A stretch of 64,000 nt of DNA. It comes from Clarkia xantiana subsp. parviflora (lineage: Eukaryota > Streptophyta > Magnoliopsida > Myrtales > Onagraceae). Positions 11,401 to 21,898 of this stretch are shown one piece after another. The notes beneath the pieces are model-generated. The model was not told the DNA's origin. It ran no database searches and saw only the letters and a program-made list of their open reading frames with translations. How positions within the stretch are numbered: position 1 is the stretch's first letter; the number at the start of each line of letters is the position of its first letter. The position numbers and the translations under genes are program-made. Location of the stretch: positions 2,524,763 to 2,588,762 of the forward strand of contig JAPTYO010000007.1 in NCBI GenBank assembly GCA_036873135.1. Direction: 5' to 3'.

Positions 11401-12285
11401 CCTCTAGAGGACGATTTCTGTGATAGATGATAAGACACATGATCCATGTGAGATTTCAGTTATATTGCATTACATGTGAGTTATGTATAATTGTAAAATA
11501 TTCTTAAAAGAACATTGCTAACGAGGTACCCAATATACAATTATTTTTTGTTGAGTGGGTGGGTGAATGTTTGCATGCACTTGCAGGCGTGTTTATGGAC
11601 GAAGACGACGTCGCAACTTACACAATAAAAACCCTAGATGATCCCCAGACACTGAACAAAACGGTGTACCTAAGGCCTCCAGAAAATATCCTGTCGCAGA
11701 GAGAGTTGGTCGACATGTGGGAGAAGCTGTCCGGGAAGATATTGCAAAAGGTTACAATCTCAGCCACCGACTTTCTTGCCTCCATCAAAGGTACGTACGT
11801 AGTTTTTTTTTAATTAGCCACTCGCATTGAGTCAGACCATAAAATGTAAAATGTTAGTCATAAATATTTTTCAATTTTCATGACTCAAACTTGAGACCTC
11901 CGATTACATAGCTTAAAAGAATATAATTAATGCTTACTTAATTAGCTCGTTTGCAATCCTAAATCCATGATTAATTACTTAATTCTCCCACCATTATAAT
12001 CCCCTATATGTATAACATTTGTGTATTCGTAAGCAACTTATTAAGCAGTAAGCTGTGACGAATAATTATTTGTGTATATTATGTAATAATTTGATTTGAT
12101 TGGAACTTATATATATAGGCCTAGACTATGCGGCGCAAGTGGGAGTGGGGCATTTCTACCACATATTCTATGAAGGGTGTTTGGCCAATTTCGAGATCAA
12201 AGGAGAGGATGTAGAAGAAGCTTCAAAGCTGTACCCTGAAGTTCCATACAAGCGCATGCACCAATACTTGGAATTATATGCCTAG
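8451..12285 (+). CDS. PLR: pinoresinol-lariciresinol reductase, copy 2
   Basis: Four exons, 8451-8780, 10578-10818, 11587-11790 and 12119-12285, of exactly the same lengths as copy 1, give 313 aa. The GGTGYMG dinucleotide motif (10-16) and catalytic Lys138 are intact, so the gene appears functional. By my reading 16 residues differ from copy 1, nine of them in exon 2: L123R, T134S, E137D, T140R, F152C, G161A, N167S, R180S and V189L (copy 1 to copy 2). Intron 1 carries a Mutator-like foldback element ending 65 bases before the 3' splice site. The upstream promoter differs from copy 1, so expression may differ. The role is lignan biosynthesis as for copy 1; substrate or enantiomer preference could have shifted but is not readable here. 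Confidence 0.92.
9905..10512. mobile_element. 608-bp foldback MITE, Mutator-like, in PLR copy 2 intron 1
   Basis: The element starts GGGTTAAATGTACTTTT and ends as its near reverse complement (AAAAGTACCTATAACCC). The arms together make up most of the element. It is flanked by a perfect 10-bp target duplication, TTAATCTTGA, at 9895-9904 and 10513-10522. The paralogous site in copy 1 (near 3130-3150) lacks the insertion. A 9-11 bp duplication with long terminal inverted repeats is typical of Mutator-like MITEs. No transposase is encoded. Confidence 0.88.
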
Positions 12286-12449
12286 CTATATAATAATCAA
12301 GTTATCATGATATAAAACATACATGATACAACCTATCGTATCCTTCAACTTCATTTATATTCATCGTCTACCTAGCTATGAACGAATGCACTTGAGTTGA
12401 GTAGTGTGTGTTTTCTGTAATAATTGACGGTGTTGACGAGGGAATACCA

Positions 12450-13606
12450 AAAGCTTTTGTTTCCATTGCAAAAAACCAAATTATGTGATATTCTTTGTTA
12501 AATTGCAGACAAGTCGTATTCAATTCAAGATTTCCATGCCGATAATGCTCAAACCCTCACAAGTCACAAATATCAGACCAATTAATAATCCCACAAATGG
12601 AAAATAGTTTGAGCTCGCGCCACATAATCAACTGTTCAAATATGGATGAAAGATGAACAGATTGCTTCAATGGAGATTAAAATACGAAAGATTAGAACAA
12701 TGTATATCTTTGTGCCATCTTGATAGATACTTGTCATACTATAGAATTGAACTGGTGGTATCTTGATGGCCACCAGTTCGAACTAATTATGATAATATAT
12801 CTAATAGACTAATACTGATCAACAGTAGATATATCCTTGTCAGTTTTTATTATCGGACCACCCATCCTAGGCCCATTATCATTCTATAGGTCCAACTGTA
12901 CGGCCTTTGTGCTATTTGGGCTTTTTCCCTATTATATATATATGGGCTGGATATCTGGTGAAGCAGTTTCTCCGTGAAGTTCCCGGCAATGATTTTCTTG
13001 AGTTGATCTTGAATTTAATTTAATTTTGTGTAACTCATTTTTTTTTTTCCAATGACTTACATTTTATTTATTTATTTATAGTTTATACTTTGATTTTCAT
13101 AACGTCCGCTTGCGAGTACACAGGCATTCATCTAGTAAGGGCATTCCAGCTCAAAGTAGCAACTATTTGTTTTCCGGTCGAAACAAGAAGTTGATTCTGT
13201 TTTTTTCAGGCCAAAAAACTAGATTATTTACGCCCAACAAAATAGTTGAAGTAAACGAAATACAAACTAAGTAGTAGTAGTAGCCAATTACTCCTTAGCA
13301 TCATCATCCACATTTTTTTGTAAGACACACACTTGAATTACTTCCTTAGCATCAGATTCAGGACCAAACATCATTAAATCAGGACTAATTTAAAAAATAA
13401 TCTAAAAATAAATCTCAACTTTTCAACCACTTACAAACACAAAAGCAAAAGGTAAGAGAGAACGATAGAAAAAGAAACATACCCACACTCCCAAATTCTT
13501 GACAAAATAATACACACCCAAAGTTACATTTCCACCCTTTTACTCTCCTTAGTCCTTCCCATCCATAAGCAACCAAACCACATCTACTAATCCTCATCAT
13601 CATCTT
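12450..13606. other. intergenic region between PLR copy 2 and the MFS-like gene
   Basis: No coding sequence is supported. It includes a 10-bp perfect hairpin (GAACTGGTGG/CCACCAGTTC, 12750-12781). The right end is the 3' flank of the minus-strand transporter gene. Confidence 0.4.
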
Positions 13607-16448
13607 CTAGCCGCTTCGCATGGTGTCCTTCACGATGATCCCTCGATCCAACTCATCACCGGGCGACCCTTTCTCGTCGCCATCCTCCCTTACGAGTCCT
13701 GCAGCCACCGCACCACCCAAATCACTCACATTTCCAAACACCAACATCACCGCTCCTATCAAACCGCTGCAGAATGCAACTCCAAAAGCAGTACTTATAT
13801 TCCCCGGCACAACCGAGGCAATCGCGAACCCAGCACACGTCCCAACCGCCCGGACCCACGAGAACCAGGACCCGAACACACCTTCCTTGCCACGTGGCGC
13901 ACAGTCAACCACCAACACACGCCCATAAGCATACAGTATTCCAGTTGCTGTGCTCTGAATGGCAGCCAAGAACAACACATGACCTTTGCTCCAGCTCTTC
14001 TTCCTGAAGTAGAACCCAACTCCTGCAGTGATCATAGACAGCAGAAACCCTAGAAGCTTCATCTTCACCGAGCTAGCCTTAATCACTTGCTGCAATGGCT
14101 GAAGCAGCGGAAGGGTAATCACCGGGACTAGGAAATAGACTAGCCAGAAGTAAAGCAGGTCGACCGGTTTGAGGCACATTTCTCCCACTAAAAACAGAAC
14201 TGCACCGGTGAAAATGCACATTGAAGTGAATGAGGAGAGGAAGACACTGACAAGGCTGCCGATTCCATGCGGGTAGCTGAAGATGGACCCCACGTAGGAA
14301 TGAGCAGGAGGCGGGTCCGACTCTGACCCGGGTCGGTAAGTCGTGATCACGTATAAGATACCGGTGAGCCACATGATTCCACTGAAAATGGATACTACCC
14401 AGAGACTAATGAACTTTTCCTTCTGCTCAAGCATGTGGTAGGTGAAAGCCGAGATAATGGCCGATCCAAGGCACCCAGAAGCCGTGGCGTAAAGTGAGAG
14501 CCTACCGGAGATAGCCCTACGAGCTTGGAAGTGGCCCTTGCGGAGGGTCGAGCCGGTGAAGCCACGGACCATGAGGCCAAGGTTGCGAGTGTGGAAGGCT
14601 GACGAGACGGAGTTTGCAGCTACTATGAAGACGATGTATAGTGGGAAGATCCATGGCGTTTTGAAGAATCCGGTAGGGAGGCAGAGGAGGGCTCCGATGA
14701 GGGTGGCTGCTCCGGCAATGATCTGCTGTGGTTGGCCGTGGTCTAGGTGGATGGAGATGAAGCTGAGCAGTGGAGTTGATAGGAATAAACCGATCAGCCA
14801 TGAAATTGACGTCCACTCTAGAGGAGAGACTCCTGAGCCGCTCATCTTTACAGATCGGTGGATTAGTGCTTGGTACCTGCATTAGTGATAGTCAATGATT
14901 TGATGCTTCTAAGCTCGTCTAATCCACAGTATCATATAAATTATGTGATATGGATGATGATTTTTGCTAAAGTCTTAAGTTACAGAATTTTAACACTTAA
15001 TACTCAACTAAGAGATAGTGATTCCAGTTACATATATATGATACACAGATTCAAGATCATAATCCTTCTATTTAAATTATTATTATTATTGTTATTATCT
15101 TCTAGAAATAATAATAGTGATTTTTTACTCATTAACTGCAGTGTTCAGTGAATTAAATTTAACCCTCCTGTTGAAACATCAAACAAAAGAGTATCCAACA
15201 AGAGTGTTTCGGGTGGCAGCTTATACTATTCAATATTTTTATCATTTTAGACAAAGTTTCCATACAACACCGACCCCACTAATTAATTTCTATATCCATA
15301 GGTTAAAACAAGAGGTATCTGTAAACAGAGCAAATTTTCACGAGGGCCATCGTCATCATTTATAAAGGCTTGCAATCGTTCAGACACGTTTCTGGAAAGA
15401 AGAAAAATATTCAAATTTTCAAAAGCAGGTATTTAGTTAGTCTAAAGCAGAAAGAAATAAAGGCAGCGAGTGCAGAGAGAGAATCATTAGCTGCACTCAG
15501 CAACCACTTTGCTAATTTTTACTGTACAAAATTATGCACAATCTTTACTCTTTGAGACAAAATATCTTCTTTCTTTTTTAAATAATGATAAAATATTAAG
15601 ATGAGGAACAACAGTAGCACCTGGGTTCAATTACTCCAACATATCAAAATAAAGCTAATACTTTGCAGCACCATGCGACAAAGGAAACAAGACCAGCTTA
15701 AGCTTTGATATTTGGAAAAGCAAGATACTATTTGGTGAGATCTAGGGTCCATAAACACATTCACACAGTGAAAATCGTTATCCGTGAAATTTGTGAGTTG
15801 GGTTTATCTTGTCTAACCCTACTGTCCCCTTCAGATGCCGAAAGAATCAATTTTGACTACTCTTTGACCAGTTTGACGGGACCTTGACTCTTGTCTCCAA
15901 GCTAACCAAACCTTGAAACAGCCGCTGAGGAGCCTGGAGAAGCTCCGCCTCGGTCTGTCTCAAAACACGAAGGACTAAATACCAGTTTTCCACCAAAAAA
16001 AATGCTAAAATAGAGGAAAAAAACTGCTCTTTTTACTGAAAACAGCGGAAAGGAGAAAGATTTACAGCATGAAGAAATGTTTAAGCAGTAACTGCATGAA
16101 GAAAAGCGAAAGAGAGAAAGCTCACAGTCGCATCTCCTTCTGACGGCAAGCAAGGCCGCGGTAGCTGTGGTCCCAGCCCTGCGGCGGCTCAGGGACGTCA
16201 GAGACAGTCTGGCTGATGATGAGAGGGAAGAGTATGGGCAAGAGGGTTGTCTGTATGAAGTACGTACAGAATCCGTACAGATGCCAGCCAAAGACCTCAG
16301 CTTTGGAGGGCTTCTCCTCCACGGCGGCGTAGGCTCGGTAGGCGTCGCGAGCCCTCTCTATCTGGAGCCTAGTGGAGTTCACGTCTGTAGTAGAGCCGAT
16401 AACCTTGCCTATGGACGTCGGCGCTGCATCAGGGTTCGGCGTCGCCAT
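13607..16448 (-). CDS. MFS-like 12-transmembrane transporter, uncharacterised
   Basis: Two exons, 16126-16448 and 13607-14876, join across a 1249-base intron in phase 2 to give 530 aa. The junction reads RQKEMRL-YQALIHRSVKM. About 12 hydrophobic segments are visible, one in exon 1 and eleven in exon 2, with a soluble N-terminus of about 60 residues and a charged C-terminal tail. This is the size and topology of a major facilitator superfamily protein; similarity to the Atg22-like/UMF1 branch is possible but unproven. The exon 2 frame alone could start at an internal Met, but the exon 1 join is better because it restores the first membrane segment. The substrate is unknown. A CT-rich leader precedes the ATG at 16448, and an in-frame GTG further upstream was not chosen. 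The gene faces away from the long gene-poor region to its right. Confidence 0.75.
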
Positions 16449-17602
16449 TTCCGTCGCCTGAATTCGACCGAGACAGCTGGTTGTTTCCTGCACAGGCGCA
16501 GTGTTTGTTTGTAGCTAACGGAAATGAAAAAGCTCTGAACAGAGAGAGGGAGAGGAGAGTGGTGAGCAGTACTGAGCTGAGCAGAGAAAGAGGAGAAGAG
16601 CAGAGAGAGAAGAAGAAGAGAACAATAAATGTAAGGGGCAATAACGTAATAATGGTGCTGCGGAAGGCGTGCAGCTCAGTGCACCAGCTGGTTTTCGAAA
16701 GTACCAAGAGAAAGAGGAGAGGCCAGGCCTGAGAATAGTAGTATAGTAGGGTAGGGACAATTGATTTGGAGTCTAATCTACTCATAATCCTGTGTTATAT
16801 ATATCGATTTTTTTATTTAATTACAAACATATTTATATTTATTGGATAAACAGTTTGATTAGGTTATATTTGAAGGATAAAAATATTTAAATTACTGTAT
16901 AATCTATCATTAATCCGTTCAAACAATTCGTCCAAATTTTTTATAATTTATGTTTTATGCAAGTTTATGTATTTTGTTCTAATACCATATTGTGGGCTGA
17001 ACGTTTTATCGGACTAACTTAGATGATAAAACTATTAAGTTCAGCCAAATTATTCATCCAACATAACAAACATAACAGGTTTTAAATCATAAAATTACAT
17101 ACAAATTTCAAATAAAATCTAAACATTAAAAAACGGAACAGCGGATGGCGTCGCTGTTCAGGATAGGAGTGTCTGCTATTATGGTAAAAAATGCAAATTT
17201 TCTTCACTTTTTAATAGTTGGACTTTGTTATATCATTTTGACTTTGTTATATATAATTGTTATAAGGATTAAGGAGGCATATATTTATTTATTAATATTT
17301 ACTATTATATAATTTTAAACATTTTAAATTACAATATTCTGATTTACAAACTATTATTTATGTAAAATAGAGATAATATGTCATATACTTTTAACCTAGT
17401 GCATTATAGTAACAAAATTAATTAAAAATAAAAGTTTTATGTTCTTTTAAAATATAATTAAATTTAAAATAAATTTCCAAATAAATGAGTAATTGTTGTA
17501 GATCAGGGTGCCATTGGAGCGAGCAGGTTGGCCAACACCGGACCTGTCATGCAAAACAAAACTCTTATCATATCTCATCTCATTTATCTCGTGGTGTGGG
17601 TA
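16449..17602. other. 5' flank of the MFS-like gene and AT-rich intergenic DNA
   Basis: The first 300 bases (minus strand) are a CT-rich leader and probable promoter, with TATATATAAC near 16796-16804. The remainder is AT-rich with no gene seen. Confidence 0.45.
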
Positions 17603-17605
17603 TTA

Positions 17606-19424
17606 GAGCACTTTCAATAGTAGTGCCTAGTTACTAGTTCCATGTTGTAAATTTATTATTGTAGAGAGTGCCTAGTGTCATTTACTGTTGGTCACTACTG
17701 GTAATGATTAAATAGGCACTTGCATTTTCAATAGGAATGCCTTGTTCCAAAATGGGAGTGCCTAGTTCCAATTTTTGCCACTGGACGCTGACTAGGCGCC
17801 ACTAGGCGTGACTAGGATTACTAATATTACTGTTTTGCCATTATTGAGTGAATAGTGAAGTGGGACAGTGCCTACTAGTAGGAACTCCCAAGTTACTGTT
17901 CATGTCGGTGCCAACTTTTTAATATTATTTTATTCGATTGTGTTGCTCATCTCGTTGATTGTATATATATTCGGTTACGCTAAGTCAGATAGACAAGAGC
18001 CGTAATCAGTCATTTTGAATATTATGTAACATAAATAACGACACGAACCAAAATTACTACTTTTTAACTTTGAATCAATTTCGAAATTTTCATATCTAAT
18101 TTGTTTATATCTTACCATGTTGAATAACCGTTAATTCTAAATTTTGAAATAGTATAACATTTCAAATTATTAAATATGGAAAATAATTATTACAAAATAT
18201 TAAATTATTTTAATGCATATATATTTTTATATATTTTACGTATTATATTATATTATTATATGAAAGAAATATATTTTTTACGATAAATTATTATAAAAAT
18301 TATACTTTTAGAATGATGTATATATAATATATTTCTAATTTACATATATTGGAAATCATATATAAAAACACATGATTAATGCAATAATCAATTTACTAAT
18401 ATGATCATGGATGTACATAAACGTGAATATGTAGATGATGTTGAATTAAGATATGTCAATCAACGTATAATAGATATACACTGATTATGGTGAAATAATA
18501 GATTCAATGAATTTGATTGATCAATGTTATTATATCAACAATTATACTTATCAATCATTTTGCATGCCGCATGGGGACTGCACCTAATAGTAATTTTACC
18601 TTGGTCAAGTAACGTATAATTATTGCAATGAATTGACAATAGAGAACTATGGATATGCACGAACCGGTCGGGCCCGAATATGTTCCGAACTGGATTGGTA
18701 CTAATTAAAACAGTATGGTCCGGTCTGGACTAAATTTGAAATTAGCACTAAAAATTCTGGACCGATTTTGGACTGGAACTGTAAAAAAAGTCTGGTTCGG
18801 TTCAAAACTGGTCCGACCCATTTTCCTATACAAATTTACCCTAATTAAAAAAAAAAAAAAACGATCCTCCGACAAAACTGATCCAGTTAAAAACCAGTTC
18901 AAAACAGTCTGGTCCAGTCAAAAATCAATTTTTTTTAGAAGTATATTACTGGTTTTTTGTTTGGTTCTCCTCTCGCATAATTGGTCTGTTTGGAACCGGT
19001 CCAGTCTATACCAGTTCCGAACCGACCGGACCGGTTATTTTCTTATCCCTATAGAATGTAAATTTTTATTAAAAAATTCAATTACTTTTTTATAATTTTG
19101 TATATATTTTCCCAATTTTTTTTAATTAAAACATCTAATACTTGAATCTCATTATTTATTCATGTCCATATTTGTAAAAAAAATATGAATATATAATTTA
19201 TATATAATGATATATAACTTATATATAATGCAAAAATTGTATTTGAATTATGAAATTATGTGGGTCCCAATGTAGAAGTGGAACTTGGCCTCCACTATTG
19301 GAGAGAGTGCCAATTTTACAGTGCCATTTACTGTAGCAAATACTGTAGCAGTGTCACTTTGATGAGTTGGCAGTGACGTGGCTGCTGATGTGGAGGCACT
19401 AGGCACTTCCTATTGGAAGTGCTC
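17606..19424. mobile_element. 1.8-kb PIF/Harbinger-like non-autonomous element
   Basis: The ends GAGCACTTTCAATAG and CTATTGGAAGTGCTC are inverted repeats flanked by the 3-bp duplication TTA at 17603-17605 and 19425-19427. Subterminal sequence repeats words such as AGTGCCTAG and CAGTGCC. The interior is AT-rich, with no transposase frame. A second element appears nested at about 18650-19055. Confidence 0.72.
18648..19054. mobile_element. nested hAT-like MITE rich in CCGGTCCGG motifs
   Basis: A GC-richer island with repeated GGTCCGG/CCGGACC words. Its ends (TATGGATATGC and the reverse complement of TAGGGATAAG) are weakly inverted. Base composition and words resemble the well-bounded hAT-like elements at 36209 and 51537. 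Target duplications are unclear here, so boundaries are approximate. Confidence 0.45.
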
Positions 19425-19534
19425 TTAAGGAAAAAAATTCACGAAAAACTTAAGTTTATCATCTAACAAATTACAAATCCAACTTCAAATTCAAATCGAA
19501 TCCAGATCTAAATCATAATCAAACCAAACTCATT

Positions 19535-19815
19535 ACGATGATAACAAAAAAAAAAACACAAATATTTAGACATCCACTTATAATTTATATATTGTTGGAA
19601 CATCACCCTCCACATCTTCTTCATACCAAATTCGGGTCTTAAACATAATAGGCCACGTCGGCCGACCTCAATTGGGTCTTTAACAACATAATGATTCGAA
19701 CTATTTAATAGAAAGTAACATTTTTTCATTGAAGGAATCGAACTCGTACGCTCTAATACTATATTAATAATAAGACATGCACCTTAACCATCTGTCTCAT
19801 AAGTCTGAACTTGTG
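19535..19815 (-). repeat. tRNA-derived SINE-like unit
   Basis: On the minus strand a box-A-like GATGGTTAAGGTGCATGTC is followed about 40 bases later by a box-B-like GAGTTCGATTCC, as in Pol III promoters of tRNA-derived SINEs. A body of about 200 bases follows, ending in a T-rich run near 19548. Target duplications were not found. Confidence 0.5.
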
Positions 19816-21331
19816 GGTAAAAGCGCATTAGCACACTCTTATATTATACCAACACAAACATGTTTGAAAACGTTTCTAATCGTGTCAGAGAGCTGTCAGA
19901 CACGATACAAATTTTTGTGCAGATCAAGACAAATAAATTAAAAAAAAAAAAAAAAAAAAATCATTACAACTTGTGTTTTCATATCGTGTCAGAAATTGTT
20001 ACCCTTAAGTTTCTCTACACATTTTAGAGCATGTAGTTTTACCACTTGTTAAGTACCATAAACTTAAATTAATTAAAAAAAACTCCAATTTAATTATAAA
20101 TCTAATAGTTATTAATATATTTTCATTATCATAGTCACTAATGAAGATTGAACCATGACTTCTTATTAATGAATGAAACAATGAAACGGTACACCATATT
20201 ACATGGTTTAATATACTAAATCTTGCTGGTTCAGAGCGGTACGAAAATGATATGATTAAAAAAAACTAAAAGGAATTATTTTGTGGAGGAAGCGATTGCA
20301 TTAGTAAAACGATTACAAAACAGACGACATTACACGAAGATTAAAGGATTAACATCATTTTCAAAGCATTGTCTTTACGCCAGTTAAATTAGTATATTAA
20401 TTATAATTATTAATTAATTAATTATATAACTAAAAGTCGACCATAGGATGGTCCTATCTATCACGCTTTGCTTTAAATTTCTTATCTTTTTCTTTTGTTA
20501 CTTTTTTCAACTTTTTTGTGCAAATGGTTATGTAAGTTTTTGAATTAAAAGATTGTGATATGAGATTAAAGAAACGAAAGAAATGCATAATTAATTGGTT
20601 TGGAAAAATTGAATTCAACTTACAAAGAAGGCTCAAATTTTAGGTGAATGATCAAAGGTGAGCTCTTAGTTTTACTCAATTTTAGTTGTATCCGCATTAA
20701 CAGAGTAATGTGGTATAAAATAACAAAAAATTATTTTAGAACGAGAACTTACTCTTACAATAGTTAGATCTATATAAAATATCTAATCTGAGAAATCAGA
20801 ACTAACAAAAACAATCATAACTTGTAATAAAAATTAACTAGGACTAGTGTAATAAAAAAGACTCTGGTAATAAATTATTATGTTATAGTATATAGAGCAC
20901 GAATAAAATGCAGTTGCCTACAAAAATACATATAAATTTGTAAATGATAAATTAGCAGAGGTAATGAAAGAATTTTTAGAATAATTTTTTTTAATCAAAT
21001 TTTAGTCATTACATAGATTATGGTGTATATGAATTAATGACTTAATTTAATTGTAGTTAGAGTAAATCTTTAAAATGTGAAATTTCTTGTGAAATTTTAA
21101 TAGAAAGTAAGAAAGAGAAAGTAAAGGAACAAATGTATTGGTGCTTGGTGGGTACCTATATTACTTTCTATAGAAATTTCACAGAAAATTTAACAGGTTC
21201 TAGCAACATTCATAGTGCATTTTAGCTCAATCATATTATATAAATCTACAAATGATAAGAAATGATTTCACAAGCAGGTTAGGGAGTTGTCTCTGGTCAA
21301 CTATATCAAATCATAATCTCACCGTTGAAGT
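19816..21331. other. AT-rich intergenic DNA
   Basis: No coding region or element boundary is supported. A homopurine A run lies near 19938-19960 and TTAATTAA-type repeats near 20400. Confidence 0.4.
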
Positions 21332-21346
21332 CTTTGAAGAGTCATT

Positions 21347-21883
21347 TTTTTTTTTTTTTTTTTTTTTTTTGGCCAAAGGGTCTACTTATTATATTAATAC
21401 GACCAAGAAACTACGGAGGAAAGTTTTTACAATCAGATAAAAGCAAAGAAACAAAAGAGAACGGTGGGTTGAGAACCCAATCCGAAGGGCACGTCCTCTT
21501 CTTGGCTTGCCGAGCAATCCAATTCGCGCAATGATTGGCGCTACGATGTGTAAAGCTCCAACGAACATCTTCAAAATCTTGAGCTGCTTGCTTAATGTCA
21601 TGGAGAATGGGAGCGAGACGCCAGTCGTAGCCATTTGGAGAAGACTTCAGCTGGTTGACCACACTTAAGGAGTCCGACTCAATAACAATCTTCTTCCAAC
21701 CTTTTTCCCGGGCAAGCGAGATTCCCGTTTGGATAGCGTTGGCTTCCAACCAATCTACCGAGTCACCAATGCAGCTAAAGTTCTTTCCAGCAATCAAAGA
21801 GCCCGAAGCATCTCTAACAACCACCCCTACCCCCGCAAAACCAGATTCGGGGTCTAGGGCAGCATCACAATTGAGTTTGACGA
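21347..21883 (-). mobile_element. 5'-truncated LINE insertion encoding an RNase H domain
   Basis: On the minus strand the insert opens directly in frame (VVKLNCDAAL) and runs to a stop at 21411-21413, giving about 157 residues of the plant RVT_3-type RNase H fold. Candidate active-site acidic residues appear in NCDAAL, WLEANA and ESDSLS, with the late RSANHCANWIAR motif. A short 3' UTR follows, then a poly(A) tail seen as a T run at about 21347-21370 on the plus strand. The insert is flanked by the identical 15-bp sequence CTTTGAAGAGTCATT at 21332-21346 and 21884-21898, a target-site duplication. In plants this domain sits at the C-terminus of L1-type ORF2, so this is a typical 5'-truncated copy; the perfect duplication suggests it is young. 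Confidence 0.85.
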
Positions 21884-21898
21884 CTTTGAAGAGTCATT

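Larger units (their letters stand above)
8337..12450. repeat. tandem duplication unit 2 (PLR copy 2)
   Basis: Direct-orientation copy of 1626-5050, longer mainly because of the 608-bp insertion at 9905-10512. Homology begins just before the TATA box and ends just beyond the 3' UTR. Confidence 0.85.

Noticed and set aside
12750..12781. Ten-base perfect hairpin GAACTGGTGG/CCACCAGTTC considered as a terminator or regulatory site
   Set aside because: Too short for a confident call in 64 kb of plant DNA, with no T run or associated gene end.
18715..19095. A 126-residue frame in the CCGG-rich island
   Set aside because: Low-complexity product of a MITE interior; the opposite strand is similarly open.
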